This document shows positions 17,947 through 26,853 of a DNA stretch of 64,000 bases, one piece after another. Made by a program: the position numbers and the translations under genes. Under the pieces are notes generated by a model. The model was not told the origin of the DNA. It was given only the letters and a program-made list of their open reading frames with translations, and made no database searches. This DNA comes from Acidobacteriota bacterium (lineage in GTDB: Bacteria; Acidobacteriota; Terriglobia; Terriglobales; Acidobacteriaceae). The stretch spans positions 124,001-188,000 of the forward strand of contig JAJXYY010000033.1 of assembly GCA_021780315.1 (NCBI GenBank), given 5' to 3'. Each line of letters begins with the position of its first letter. The stretch's first letter is position 1.

Positions 17947-19142
17947 CCAGTCATCGGGGAAGGCCTCGTGTATTCATGATGGACCTGTGGGCGACGGTGC
18001 CTTACTACACGGCGTATCTCTCGAAGGCTTTGCTGGCGGATGGGGTCGACGTACAGGTTGGCTCCATTACGTACTATTTGGATACGGATTGCTTTACCGG
18101 GCGTGGGATCCAAGTTGATCCGGGTTTGCTGGATGTGGTGGGCCGGTATGATCTGCCGAAGTTGCCGCGACGAGTGCTGAAGCTGGGGGAGGCGATGCTG
18201 AATCTGGTGGCACTGGTGCTGCGATTTGGCATCCACCCGCCGGACGTGATCCATGTGCAGTATCTGCCGATGCTGCGCTGGAAGCTGCCGCTGGATTTCT
18301 GGTTTCTGGCGTTTTGCCGCTGGCGTGGAGCACGGATAGTTTTGACGGTGCATGACCTGATGCCGCATGACACGGCAGAGCGGTACAAGGCTACGTTTCT
18401 GGAGCTTTATCAGAGGGTGGATGCGATTATCTGCCACTCGGACCACATCAAGCGACGGCTGGGCGAGGAGTTCGGGGTGGAGGCGGAGAAGATCTCGGTG
18501 ATTCCGCATGGACCATTTTTTTATGACCTTGAGGATCGCGGGTCGGCTGAGACGCTGGGGGAGTTTGGCTTGCGGGACGATGAGCCGATGGTGCTGTGGC
18601 AGGGGATTATTTTTCCTTACAAGGGCATCGACCTATTGCTGGAAGCATGGCGGATGGTGGAAGCGAGCGGTTCGCGGGCGCGGCTGCTGATCGTAGGGAC
18701 GGGGGCTCCGGAGTTGCTGGCGCAGATACGCGAGCAGGTGGAGCGGCTGGGTTTGCAACGGGTTGGGTTACATTTCCGATTTATCAGTACGGAGGAGTTG
18801 GTGGCGTTGTACCGGGCAGCGGAGGTGGTGGTGTATCCGTACCGTGCGATTACGACGAGTGGGGCGCTGGCGACGGGGCTGGCACTGGGCAAGTGTATTG
18901 TGGCGAGCGATCTGCCGGTGTTTCGGGAGTTGCTGACGGATGGAGAGAGTGCGTTACTGACCGAAGTTGGCGATCCAGCGGCCCTTGGAGGTGCGCTGGT
19001 GGATGCGACTCTGGATGCTGCTTTGCGGGCCCGACTGTCGCAACATGTGAGGGCGATGAATTTTGGCGATAACTCATGGCTCTCCATTGCGGAAAAGACG
19101 GCTGCGATATACACACAACTGCAACATGGCAGTGTGATATAA
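17943..19142 (+). CDS. GT4-like glycosyltransferase
   Basis: 399 residues, GT-B fold. Visible segments are HVQYLPML and TVHDLMPHD in the N-terminal domain, a linker VIPHGPFF, and in the C-terminal domain LWQGIIFPYKGIDLLLEAW and VYPYRAITTSGALATGLALG. The last replaces the usual EGFxxxxxE motif, as in the TSG-type subset of GT4 enzymes that keep only part of the E-x7-E site. The start overlaps the preceding stop (ATGA, 17943-17946). It is the last gene of the deacetylase operon. Confidence 0.85.
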   Translation: MTSHRGRPRVFMMDLWATVPYYTAYLSKALLADGVDVQVGSITYYLDTDCFTGRGIQVDPGLLDVVGRYDLPKLPRRVLKLGEAMLNLVALVLRFGIHPPDVIHVQYLPMLRWKLPLDFWFLAFCRWRGARIVLTVHDLMPHDTAERYKATFLELYQRVDAIICHSDHIKRRLGEEFGVEAEKISVIPHGPFFYDLEDRGSAETLGEFGLRDDEPMVLWQGIIFPYKGIDLLLEAWRMVEASGSRARLLIVGTGAPELLAQIREQVERLGLQRVGLHFRFISTEELVALYRAAEVVVYPYRAITTSGALATGLALGKCIVASDLPVFRELLTDGESALLTEVGDPAALGGALVDATLDAALRARLSQHVRAMNFGDNSWLSIAEKTAAIYTQLQHGSVI

Positions 19143-19590
19143 ATTGCATATTCCCTCAGGAAAATGCTGAAATTCAGCGTTCCTGTTCGCTCCATCTTCT
19201 GGATGAAGCCGTAGTTCTGTCTGTCGGTTCGATCTTCAGGAGTTTCTGCTCATATTGAGCGATCGCAACGGGCAAGGACAGGTGCTGGACGCAAGCAGCA
19301 TAGAGCAACTCCTTCCTAATTTTCAGTCACTTACGCATCGCGTACCGCGATGGATGTGGCTTGCTGCCAAACACTACCGAACAAGTGGTGCGCCCGATGT
19401 GTGGCCGTAACGCTCAGGGGACTTACTACAACCTTGGTTGCAGTTAATCCGCGCCGGGTGGGATACGCACCGTGTTGCATAAAAACTAGGCTCACAGTTG
19501 GGTAATACCAGAAGACCCGACTGGGATGAACGACCTGAGGCGAGCAGTAACCGGAGTTACCGCCGCCCTCCTGGGTAGATCGAGAGCACG
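19143..19590 (+). promoter_or_regulatory. Leader/intergenic region before the giant beta-helix gene
   Basis: 448 bases without a gene. Towards the 3' end there are two hairpin-capable stretches: CAGTTGGG with CCCGACTG (about 19495-19525), and GTAAC-CGGA-GTTAC (about 19548-19561), just before the start at 19591. They suggest a structured 5' leader. I compared it by eye with c-di-GMP and cobalamin riboswitch cores and found no convincing match. Confidence 0.35.
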
Positions 19591-22500
19591 ATGAAGCAGT
19601 TTGTCTATTTCCTCCTGTTGCTGATTTCTTCCGTGAGCTACGGAAAGACAGTTAGTTCTGTTGCAATCTTCCCACAGGGGGCGGCTGTGCAGGTGGCCTC
19701 GACGCAGCAGTTTACGGTGGTCTGCACGTATTCTGACTCGACTAAGGACAACTGCGCGGCGGCAGGTGGGGCGACGTGGCAGAGTTCCTCTGCTACTCAG
19801 ACAGTAAGCAGCACGGGACTGGTAACCGTTGTGACTGACCCTGGCGCGGGAGTCCCTAGCCGTTCGATTATCGTGGTGACCGCTGGTGGAATCTCTGATC
19901 GCGCTTCAGTTTACGCGCAGCATGTCGGCGATACGTGGTACCAGTACATGACTCCTGATTACAGGATTTATCAGACAACCACTCAAGGAACGCCGACTCA
20001 ATTTCCGCTGAATGTGGCTGTGGGAGCGACTGTAGCGGTAGGCTCTGGATATGCTCCCGTAAGTGGGCCAACGACGGGAACTCCTTTTCAGGAGGCATGT
20101 AGTTGGACAAGCTCCAACACTGCGATTGCCACGGTTGATCGCATGGGTAGGACAACTGGAGTTGCTCCGGGAACGGTTACGATCACTTGTGGACGAGCTG
20201 GCAATGCAGTGTTTGGAAGCAGCATAACCAGTGGCTGGCAAGCTCCGGGAAACGTCATTACCCTAACGGTGGTTAACGGTGGTACTGGAACGCAAACGTG
20301 GTACGTTCGCCCCAAGGGTGGAAGCCCGTTTGTAAGTAGTACCGTCACTCCCTATGGGCAGTGCAATGGGAAGGCGGATGCCGACTATCCCGGCCCAACG
20401 GGAAATGTCTGGTACGCCTATACAACCTACGCTCTGGGAGCGCAGATCGCCGATGGCAATGGTCATACGCAGACGGTGACCACGGCAGGAACTAGTGGAG
20501 GCCCTTCTGCCCCAACCTTCTCGCCTACGGTTGGAAGTACCGTAACCGATGGCACGGTAGTGTGGACAACTGGAGCAACGTATCCAGTAAACCAGGCCTG
20601 CGCGATGGGCAATCTGGCCTATCTGTACCAAGATCGAACGTCCTACGAGAGTTACGGGCAAGGCTGGATGATTTCGGGCGGCGACACGGTGATCGTGCGG
20701 CAGAATCCGGCTGGATACACCATCGGGCAGGATAACAATGGAACATTTGGCGGACCGAGCAATTGTGTGGGTGCGAACTACGGTTGTTACATGCCGACTA
20801 TTCCATCGGGCACGGCGGCGAAGCACACACAAATATTGGGCGAGAACTATGCCAGTTGCACCTCCGATGCTGCGAAGACGTTACTGCATGGGACGTGGGG
20901 AGTTGGTTTCCTCATTAACATTCAAGACTCGCAGTTTGTGGACGTAAGTTGCTTTGAGCTTGCAGATCAGGCGGCATGTGGCGGCAATGGGAACTTCACG
21001 AACGTTTGCACTGGATCATCGAATAACGCAAATAACGGAATTTTAGAAACCGCACTCACAGGTTCGGTAAACGTCACCGACGTGTTTATCCACGGACTCG
21101 CAGGTGACGGAGTTCATGGCGCAACGGGCGTTGGAAATGTCTATAACCGTCTGCATATTCGAGCTATGGGAAGTGCTGGAATTGATATGGACGACGACCC
21201 TTGGCAGATGGGAAACATTTCAGTTGCAGGCGGATTATCGTTGCTGAACTCCATTACAGAGTTTACCGGCTGCGTGGAAGAGTATCCGGTAGTTCACAAC
21301 TACCCGTATATTGAATGCCGGGATCAGACTGCTGGAGGTTATGGAGACGGATTCGGAACAGCCAGCACAACCGGAGACTGGCTGTTTGACCACGATATCT
21401 GGCGGTATAACTTTCAGGATGGACTAGACCTGCTGCACTCCGGCATGAATAGTCTTACTGTAACCAACTCTCAGAGCTATGGGAATGATGGGCAGGCATA
21501 CAAGATTGGTTCAGGCCGGACCGTTATATTTCGGAATAATATTGCCTTGACTAACTGTAATCGGATTGGTCAAGTAATCGGAGATGAACCTGCCAGTGCG
21601 ATTGTGCCCGGTGTTACATTGTGTCGTGCTGCGGACGGGATACCCATCAATTTTGATGGTCAGGGAACAGATATATTTCAGTCCAATACCTATGTAGGGT
21701 ATCAACCAACTTCCTACGACATAATTTGTGGATGGGATTCATGTGCGGGAACTAACTCGGTTTTTGAGAACAACATCAACATAGGAATTACCATTCCTTC
21801 GTTTAATGCGGGACAGGCCCCCGGACTTTTTTATCTTGAGCCGGGAACTTTCCCTGCCAATGGCGGTTGGGCAGTACGGGATCACAATACGTACTACGGA
21901 TTTCGGAATGGCGGTTGTCCTACACTGACTACGGGGGAGATATGTGCGGATGCTGGGTTTGTGAATGAGCCTGCTACGACGATTACTTCGGAGCAGGTGT
22001 TGGATAACTACAATTTCAACCTGAGCTCTACAAGTCCGGCGAAGTGGGCTGGGGTGAGCTATGCGGGGCAGAGTGCGACGGATCAGGTTGGGACGACTTG
22101 GCATGTGCCGCCATCGATTGGAGCGAAGGAGTTTACGACTGCTCCGCCGGTGGGGACGGTGCAGGCGAGTACGGTGACGTTGAGTGTGACGCCGAATCCT
22201 GCGACGACGGGGCAGATGATTACGCTGACGGCTGCGGTAGCGGCTTCGGGCGGGGTGGTGCCTACGGGTTCGGTTACGTTTACGGCGGGCGGGACGACGC
22301 TGGGGACGGGGACGCTGAACGGCGCGGGAGTGGCGAGTGTGACCAGCTCCAGCCTGGCGATCGGGACGTATACGGTGGTGGCGAGCTACTCGGGCGATAG
22401 TGTGTATGGGAGTGGCTTGTCGAGTGCGACTCCGCTGGTGGTAAATGCGGTGCCGGTGGTGCTGGTGACTCCGCAGGTGGGGTTGGTGGCTTCGCCGACT

Positions 22501-25500
22501 GCGGCTGGGGTGGGGCAGATGGTGACGCTGACGGCTTCGGTGGCGACGACGGGGGGGGTGGTGCCTACGGGGACGATGACGTTTTCGGCGGGCGGGAGCT
22601 TGCTGGGGACGGCGAGCTTGAATGCGGCGGGAGGTGCGGCGCTTTCGACTTCTTCGCTGGCGGCGGGGACGTACCTGATGAGTGCGCGCTACAGCGGGGA
22701 TGGGGTGTATGCGGCGGGTAGCTCGGGGACGGTGTCGGTGGTGGTGTCGGGGACTCCGGGTACGGTTACGATTGCGCCGGTGTCGCTGGTGGTGTCACCG
22801 AACCCGGTGACGGCGGGGCAGGTGGTGACGTACACGGCCTCGGTGGCGGCGACGGGGAGTGGTGTGCCGACGGGGACGATGGTGTTCTATGCAGGTGGGA
22901 CGGTGGTGGGGACGGCGGGGCTGAACTTGGCGGGCGTGGCGACGGTGAAGAACTCGTCGCTGGCGGCGGGGACGTATGCGGTGACGGCGAGCTACTCGGG
23001 CGACAGCTTGTATGGGAGCGCGGACTCGAATGGGGTGTCGCTAGTGGTGAAGGCTGCGTCGACTGGGCTTATCAGCTCGCAGGTGGCTTTGAATGCGGCT
23101 CCGAATCCGGTGACGGCAGGACAGGCGGTGACGTTTACGGGATCGGTGATCATGAGTGGGAGCAGCGTACCCACGGGGACGATTACGTTTTTTGTAGCGG
23201 GTGCTTCGATTGGATCTGCGTCGCTGAATGGCGCTGGAGTCGCGACGGTCGTGACCTCGTCGCTGGCAGCAGGAAAGTTTTCGGTGACGGCTAGCTACTC
23301 TGGCGACACGGTGTACTCGGCTGGGCTGGCGACTACAGGGGCGTTGACGGTGACGGCTGCACCGGTGGCGCTGGTAACGCCGCAGGTGACGTTGGTGGCG
23401 GCGCCGAATCCGGTGACGGCGGGGCAGGCGGTGACGCTGACGGGATCGGTGGCTACGACTGGAAGTGCCGTGGCTACGGGGACGATGACGTTTTATGCCG
23501 GTGGCGTTGCAGTGGGTTCGGCCGCGCTGAATGGTGCGGGTGTGGCTGTGGTGAGCACCTCGTCGCTGGCGGCGGGGACGTATGCGGTGACGGCGAGCTA
23601 CTCGGGCGATACGGTGTACTCGGCTGGGGTGGGGAGTGCGGGGACGTTGACGGTGAAGGCTGCGCCGGTGGCGCTGACGACTCCGCAGGTGACGTTGGTG
23701 GCTGGGCCGAATCCGGTGACGGCGGGTCAGGCGGTGACGTTTACGGGGACGGTGACGACGGTGGGCAGTACTGCGGCTACAGGGACGATTACGTTCTATG
23801 CGAGTGGAGTTGCGGTGGGTTCGGCCAGCCTGAATGGTGCGGGAGTGGCGACGGTGAGTACGTCGTCGCTGGTTGCCGGGACGTACACGCTGACGGCGAA
23901 CTACTCGGGCGGCGGAACGTATGCGGCAGGCAATGCGAGTGGAGCGGCGCTGGTGGTGAATGCTGCACCGAATGCGCACCCGATATCGATTACGGTGGGA
24001 CAGCCGGAGTTTGGGTTCAACGTGATTCCGGGGTCGACGCGCAGGTTGTTTGCGACGGTGACGAATGGGACGACGAACCAGGTGACGTGGACGGTGAAGT
24101 CGGGAGTGGCTACGTTGAGCTCTGCGGCTGAGTCGTGGGTAGATGTGGTGGCTCCGGCGACGGGGAGCGCGTGCATGATGAATGCAACCAATGGAAGCTA
24201 TGCGGTTGCTTCCGCGACACAGTTTACGGTCGAGGCGACGTCGGTCGAGGACGCGACACAGAAGACTGACATTACCTTCAACGTGTGTAACCCTGCGGTG
24301 CAGGTGTCGGTAGTTCCCTTCTACCGGACGTTGTACAAGAACCAGACGGCGGATGTGCAGAGCTTGATTGTCGGCTCGGTGGACCAGAACGTGCATTGGG
24401 CGGTGACTTCGCAGCCCAAGGGTGGCGACGGCAAGCTGGTGGATACGACTTCGCGGGACACGGTGTTCTCCGCTACGGTGGCGGGGCGTTACACGCTGAC
24501 GGCTACGAGCCAGGCGGACTCCAGCCAGAGTGCGACAGCGATTTTGTATGTGACGGGCAATCCGATGCCGTATACGAATCCGGTGACGCCGAACCTGACG
24601 GAGCCGATCGATTGCAGCGTTGATCCGGCGATGACCGGCAGTGTCTACGACGTAGGGCCATCGCAGAAGTACACGACGCTGGGAAGTGTGCCGTTCCCGA
24701 CGCTGACACCGGGGTCGACGATTCGTTTGCATAATGAAGATACGACCGGAGCACATCCGACGGAGTACCACGAGTATGTGCAGATCGCGCAGGCGGGGAC
24801 AGCCGACCAGCCGATACGGATGTGCGGAGTGCCGGATAGTGTGGGCAACGCACCGATAGTCGATGGGGCGAATGCGACGGGCCGCAGCGATACGGCCAGT
24901 TCTATTGCGGGCTATGGGCTGGTGACGCTGCATAAAGAGAATGGTGCGGCGGCGTGGCCGGGATTCAGTTCGGCTGCGTATATTGCGGTGGAAGGAATCC
25001 ACTTCCGCAATGCGAAGAGCGGAGCCTCGTATGTGACACCGAGTGGAGGAGCGGCGCAGTGGAGCGATACCTCTGCGTGTGTTCGCGTGAATGAGGGTCA
25101 CAACACGGTGTTTGTGGGTAATGAGTTCGAGAGCTGCAGCGTGGGCGCTTACTCGGCGTGGAACAGCGCGGGGGGCTGGGGGACTTCGAACCTGAACATA
25201 CTGTGGGAGGGCAACCATGTGCATAACAACGGCGTGGTGAACTCTACGGCAGCGCACCAGATGTACCTGCAGGCATGGGGTGAGGTGGTGCAGTTCAACC
25301 GGATTGAGCAGTACACGGCAGGCGGTCTGGGTGCGAACATCAAGTCGCGCGGAATCCAGGGCGTGATTCGGTACAACTACCTGGGCGATGGCGCGGCGCG
25401 GCAACTGGACCTGGTGGATGTGGTGGATGCCCCGACGTATATGTCGTTCTCTGGATTTCTGCATGGCGGCGCAAGCTCGTACCATGCAATGAATCCGCAG

Positions 25501-26265
25501 GATGGCTATACGGCCGACCTGCTGGCGGCGGAGCAGGAGGCGTGGAACTCGCACTATGTATACGGGAACATGTACCAGAACAGCACGTCGCTGGCACCGA
25601 TCCACTTCTCGATGGATACGTATGGCGGGGAGCAGTCTCGGAAGGGATCGCTGTACTGGTACAACAATACGTTCAATGAAGCGACGTGCAGCACCTGCTC
25701 GGCACAACTGCTGACGATGTTCGACACGTCGGCGGGTGGCGGAAAGTATATTGCGCAGACGGAGTATCCGACGGTGCAGAGTTACAACAATATTTTGTGG
25801 ATGGGTAATCCGGCGCAGCCAGCGTTCCAGTGGAATGATGACGCAGCGTTCATCGGGGTTTCGGGCAAGAACCTGATCTCGGCGAACTGGGGCACGAACG
25901 ATATGACCGGAGTTGCGGGGTCGGGCTGGGATGCGACGTCGAATGCCGCGGGGTACCAAGGGGCGAGCGATCTGGCGGCGCACGTGACCGGCTTCAGTAC
26001 GGCGGACCTGGTGACGACCACGTCGATTCCCTTCGATCCGATGTCTGGCGCACTGATTACAGATGTACCCGGGAGCACGTTGTTGCCGTCGGCGGTGTGC
26101 GAGATGCCATCGCGGTTCTCGTATCTGCCGAACCTGGGCTATGCGGTGGCGCGGATAGCGAATCCGAATGTGGGTGCGATGGATACGATCAAGGAGATCT
26201 CGGCTGAGATGACCTCGATTGGTGGAGCGAGCCAGTACAACACACGGTATTCCAACTGCCGGTAA
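19591..26265 (+). CDS. Giant secreted protein with two beta-helix regions and six Ig-like repeats
   Basis: 2224 residues. Order: signal peptide (about 1-18); two Ig/BIG2-like domains (about 20-230, with WTSSNTAIATVD...GVAPGTVTITC); first beta-helix (about 236-845), paralogous to the protein at 12504; six tandem Ig-like repeats of about 100 residues (about 860-1460, each with PNPVTAGQ, GTxTFYAGG and TASYSGDTVY); one or two divergent Ig domains (about 1465-1665); second beta-helix (about 1670-2224, with NTVFVGNEFESC and NNTFNEATC). It is probably secreted or surface-displayed and may bind or process polysaccharide; no catalytic site can be named. No PEP-CTERM or LPXTG signal is seen. Composition changes within the gene: before about 21900 it is less G-biased than after. 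Confidence 0.8.
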   Translation: MKQFVYFLLLLISSVSYGKTVSSVAIFPQGAAVQVASTQQFTVVCTYSDSTKDNCAAAGGATWQSSSATQTVSSTGLVTVVTDPGAGVPSRSIIVVTAGGISDRASVYAQHVGDTWYQYMTPDYRIYQTTTQGTPTQFPLNVAVGATVAVGSGYAPVSGPTTGTPFQEACSWTSSNTAIATVDRMGRTTGVAPGTVTITCGRAGNAVFGSSITSGWQAPGNVITLTVVNGGTGTQTWYVRPKGGSPFVSSTVTPYGQCNGKADADYPGPTGNVWYAYTTYALGAQIADGNGHTQTVTTAGTSGGPSAPTFSPTVGSTVTDGTVVWTTGATYPVNQACAMGNLAYLYQDRTSYESYGQGWMISGGDTVIVRQNPAGYTIGQDNNGTFGGPSNCVGANYGCYMPTIPSGTAAKHTQILGENYASCTSDAAKTLLHGTWGVGFLINIQDSQFVDVSCFELADQAACGGNGNFTNVCTGSSNNANNGILETALTGSVNVTDVFIHGLAGDGVHGATGVGNVYNRLHIRAMGSAGIDMDDDPWQMGNISVAGGLSLLNSITEFTGCVEEYPVVHNYPYIECRDQTAGGYGDGFGTASTTGDWLFDHDIWRYNFQDGLDLLHSGMNSLTVTNSQSYGNDGQAYKIGSGRTVIFRNNIALTNCNRIGQVIGDEPASAIVPGVTLCRAADGIPINFDGQGTDIFQSNTYVGYQPTSYDIICGWDSCAGTNSVFENNINIGITIPSFNAGQAPGLFYLEPGTFPANGGWAVRDHNTYYGFRNGGCPTLTTGEICADAGFVNEPATTITSEQVLDNYNFNLSSTSPAKWAGVSYAGQSATDQVGTTWHVPPSIGAKEFTTAPPVGTVQASTVTLSVTPNPATTGQMITLTAAVAASGGVVPTGSVTFTAGGTTLGTGTLNGAGVASVTSSSLAIGTYTVVASYSGDSVYGSGLSSATPLVVNAVPVVLVTPQVGLVASPTAAGVGQMVTLTASVATTGGVVPTGTMTFSAGGSLLGTASLNAAGGAALSTSSLAAGTYLMSARYSGDGVYAAGSSGTVSVVVSGTPGTVTIAPVSLVVSPNPVTAGQVVTYTASVAATGSGVPTGTMVFYAGGTVVGTAGLNLAGVATVKNSSLAAGTYAVTASYSGDSLYGSADSNGVSLVVKAASTGLISSQVALNAAPNPVTAGQAVTFTGSVIMSGSSVPTGTITFFVAGASIGSASLNGAGVATVVTSSLAAGKFSVTASYSGDTVYSAGLATTGALTVTAAPVALVTPQVTLVAAPNPVTAGQAVTLTGSVATTGSAVATGTMTFYAGGVAVGSAALNGAGVAVVSTSSLAAGTYAVTASYSGDTVYSAGVGSAGTLTVKAAPVALTTPQVTLVAGPNPVTAGQAVTFTGTVTTVGSTAATGTITFYASGVAVGSASLNGAGVATVSTSSLVAGTYTLTANYSGGGTYAAGNASGAALVVNAAPNAHPISITVGQPEFGFNVIPGSTRRLFATVTNGTTNQVTWTVKSGVATLSSAAESWVDVVAPATGSACMMNATNGSYAVASATQFTVEATSVEDATQKTDITFNVCNPAVQVSVVPFYRTLYKNQTADVQSLIVGSVDQNVHWAVTSQPKGGDGKLVDTTSRDTVFSATVAGRYTLTATSQADSSQSATAILYVTGNPMPYTNPVTPNLTEPIDCSVDPAMTGSVYDVGPSQKYTTLGSVPFPTLTPGSTIRLHNEDTTGAHPTEYHEYVQIAQAGTADQPIRMCGVPDSVGNAPIVDGANATGRSDTASSIAGYGLVTLHKENGAAAWPGFSSAAYIAVEGIHFRNAKSGASYVTPSGGAAQWSDTSACVRVNEGHNTVFVGNEFESCSVGAYSAWNSAGGWGTSNLNILWEGNHVHNNGVVNSTAAHQMYLQAWGEVVQFNRIEQYTAGGLGANIKSRGIQGVIRYNYLGDGAARQLDLVDVVDAPTYMSFSGFLHGGASSYHAMNPQDGYTADLLAAEQEAWNSHYVYGNMYQNSTSLAPIHFSMDTYGGEQSRKGSLYWYNNTFNEATCSTCSAQLLTMFDTSAGGGKYIAQTEYPTVQSYNNILWMGNPAQPAFQWNDDAAFIGVSGKNLISANWGTNDMTGVAGSGWDATSNAAGYQGASDLAAHVTGFSTADLVTTTSIPFDPMSGALITDVPGSTLLPSAVCEMPSRFSYLPNLGYAVARIANPNVGAMDTIKEISAEMTSIGGASQYNTRYSNCR
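22171..23970 (+). repeat. Six tandem coding repeats of about 300 bases (Ig-like domains)
   Basis: Repeat units begin near 22171, 22471, 22771, 23074, 23380 and 23683, giving periods of 300-306 bases. Units 5 and 6 are nearly identical over long blocks (CCGCAGGTGACGTTGGTGG, AATCCGGTGACGGCGGG). All stay in frame, so copy number could change by recombination without breaking the protein. Confidence 0.9.
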
Positions 26266-26302
26266 GGAAATCGCCCGCTAAGGTGATCGCACGGTAAGGC
26301 AA

Positions 26303-26350
26303 GCGCCTGGAGACCTGCTCGGAGGAGCGGGTGTCTGGGCGATTGCTTTT
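26303..26350 (+). terminator. Strong rho-independent terminator of the giant gene
   Basis: A 17-base stem (CGCCTGGAGACCTGCTC with GAGCGGGTGTCTGGGCG, one mismatch and a few G-T pairs) has a tiny loop and is followed by ATTGCTTTT. Confidence 0.8.
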
Positions 26351-26802
26351 AGTGGTGAGTGGTGTGGCGGGCTTTGGGTGGGTGCTGCCTGGGTGTTGAT
26401 CCTGATCGTTAGCGGACAGGGTGTGGATTGGGGCGGGGTGCGCTCGGTGGCGTGCGGGACTGTGAGTGACGACACGAAGGCGTTGCAGAGGTGGGGCTGC
26501 TCCATGGCTGCTGGCGGGCTGTGATGCAGACAGATGCGGGGCGGCGGGTGGGTGATGGCGGCGCTAACTGAGATCAAGTGGAGGTTTGGCATGGGGTGCG
26601 GACGAACGATGAGGGCTGCCCCATGTGCAGGAGGGTCTGGTGCTCAGGATAAGGCTGTATGGCTACGGTGGAGGAGTTTGGGATGGGGATTTGGTTGACT
26701 GGATACGTGTGGGGCGATCAAGGACTGACGGGATATGGGCTGAGTGCAGGAGGAGTTGGATGGGAGTTCTCGGGTCTGCGGGGTGGAAGCGCAACTAACG
26801 GT

Positions 26803-26828
26803 ACGGGACGAGCCGAAGCTCGTCCCGT
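26803..26828 (-). terminator. UUCG-loop hairpin at the end of the TPR lipoprotein gene
   Basis: An 11-base perfect inverted repeat, ACGGGACGAGC with GCTCGTCCCGT. Read on the minus strand the loop is TTCG closed by C-G, a very stable tetraloop. It lies about 26 bases after the stop of the minus-strand gene; there is no T-run. Confidence 0.6.
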
Positions 26829-26853
26829 GGTGTTGTGGGTGGATGAGAAGGAG

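Larger units (their letters stand above)
26266..26853. other. Convergent intergenic region
   Basis: 588 bases between the giant gene and the convergent TPR gene. It holds a terminator near each gene end (separate entries). I see no supported coding sequence in between. Confidence 0.5.

Noticed and set aside
19430-19590. Cyclic di-GMP (GEMM) riboswitch
   Set aside because: Only a vague resemblance near GTAACCGGAGTTAC; the conserved core sequences are not in order.
22171-23970. CRISPR-like periodic repeats
   Set aside because: The period is about 300 bases, the units are coding and in frame, and there are no unique spacers.
23041-25983. 980-codon open frame on the minus strand
   Set aside because: It is antisense to the giant gene. 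The predicted protein is Arg/His-rich with no domain, and it exists only because the coding strand uses few codons whose complement is a stop.
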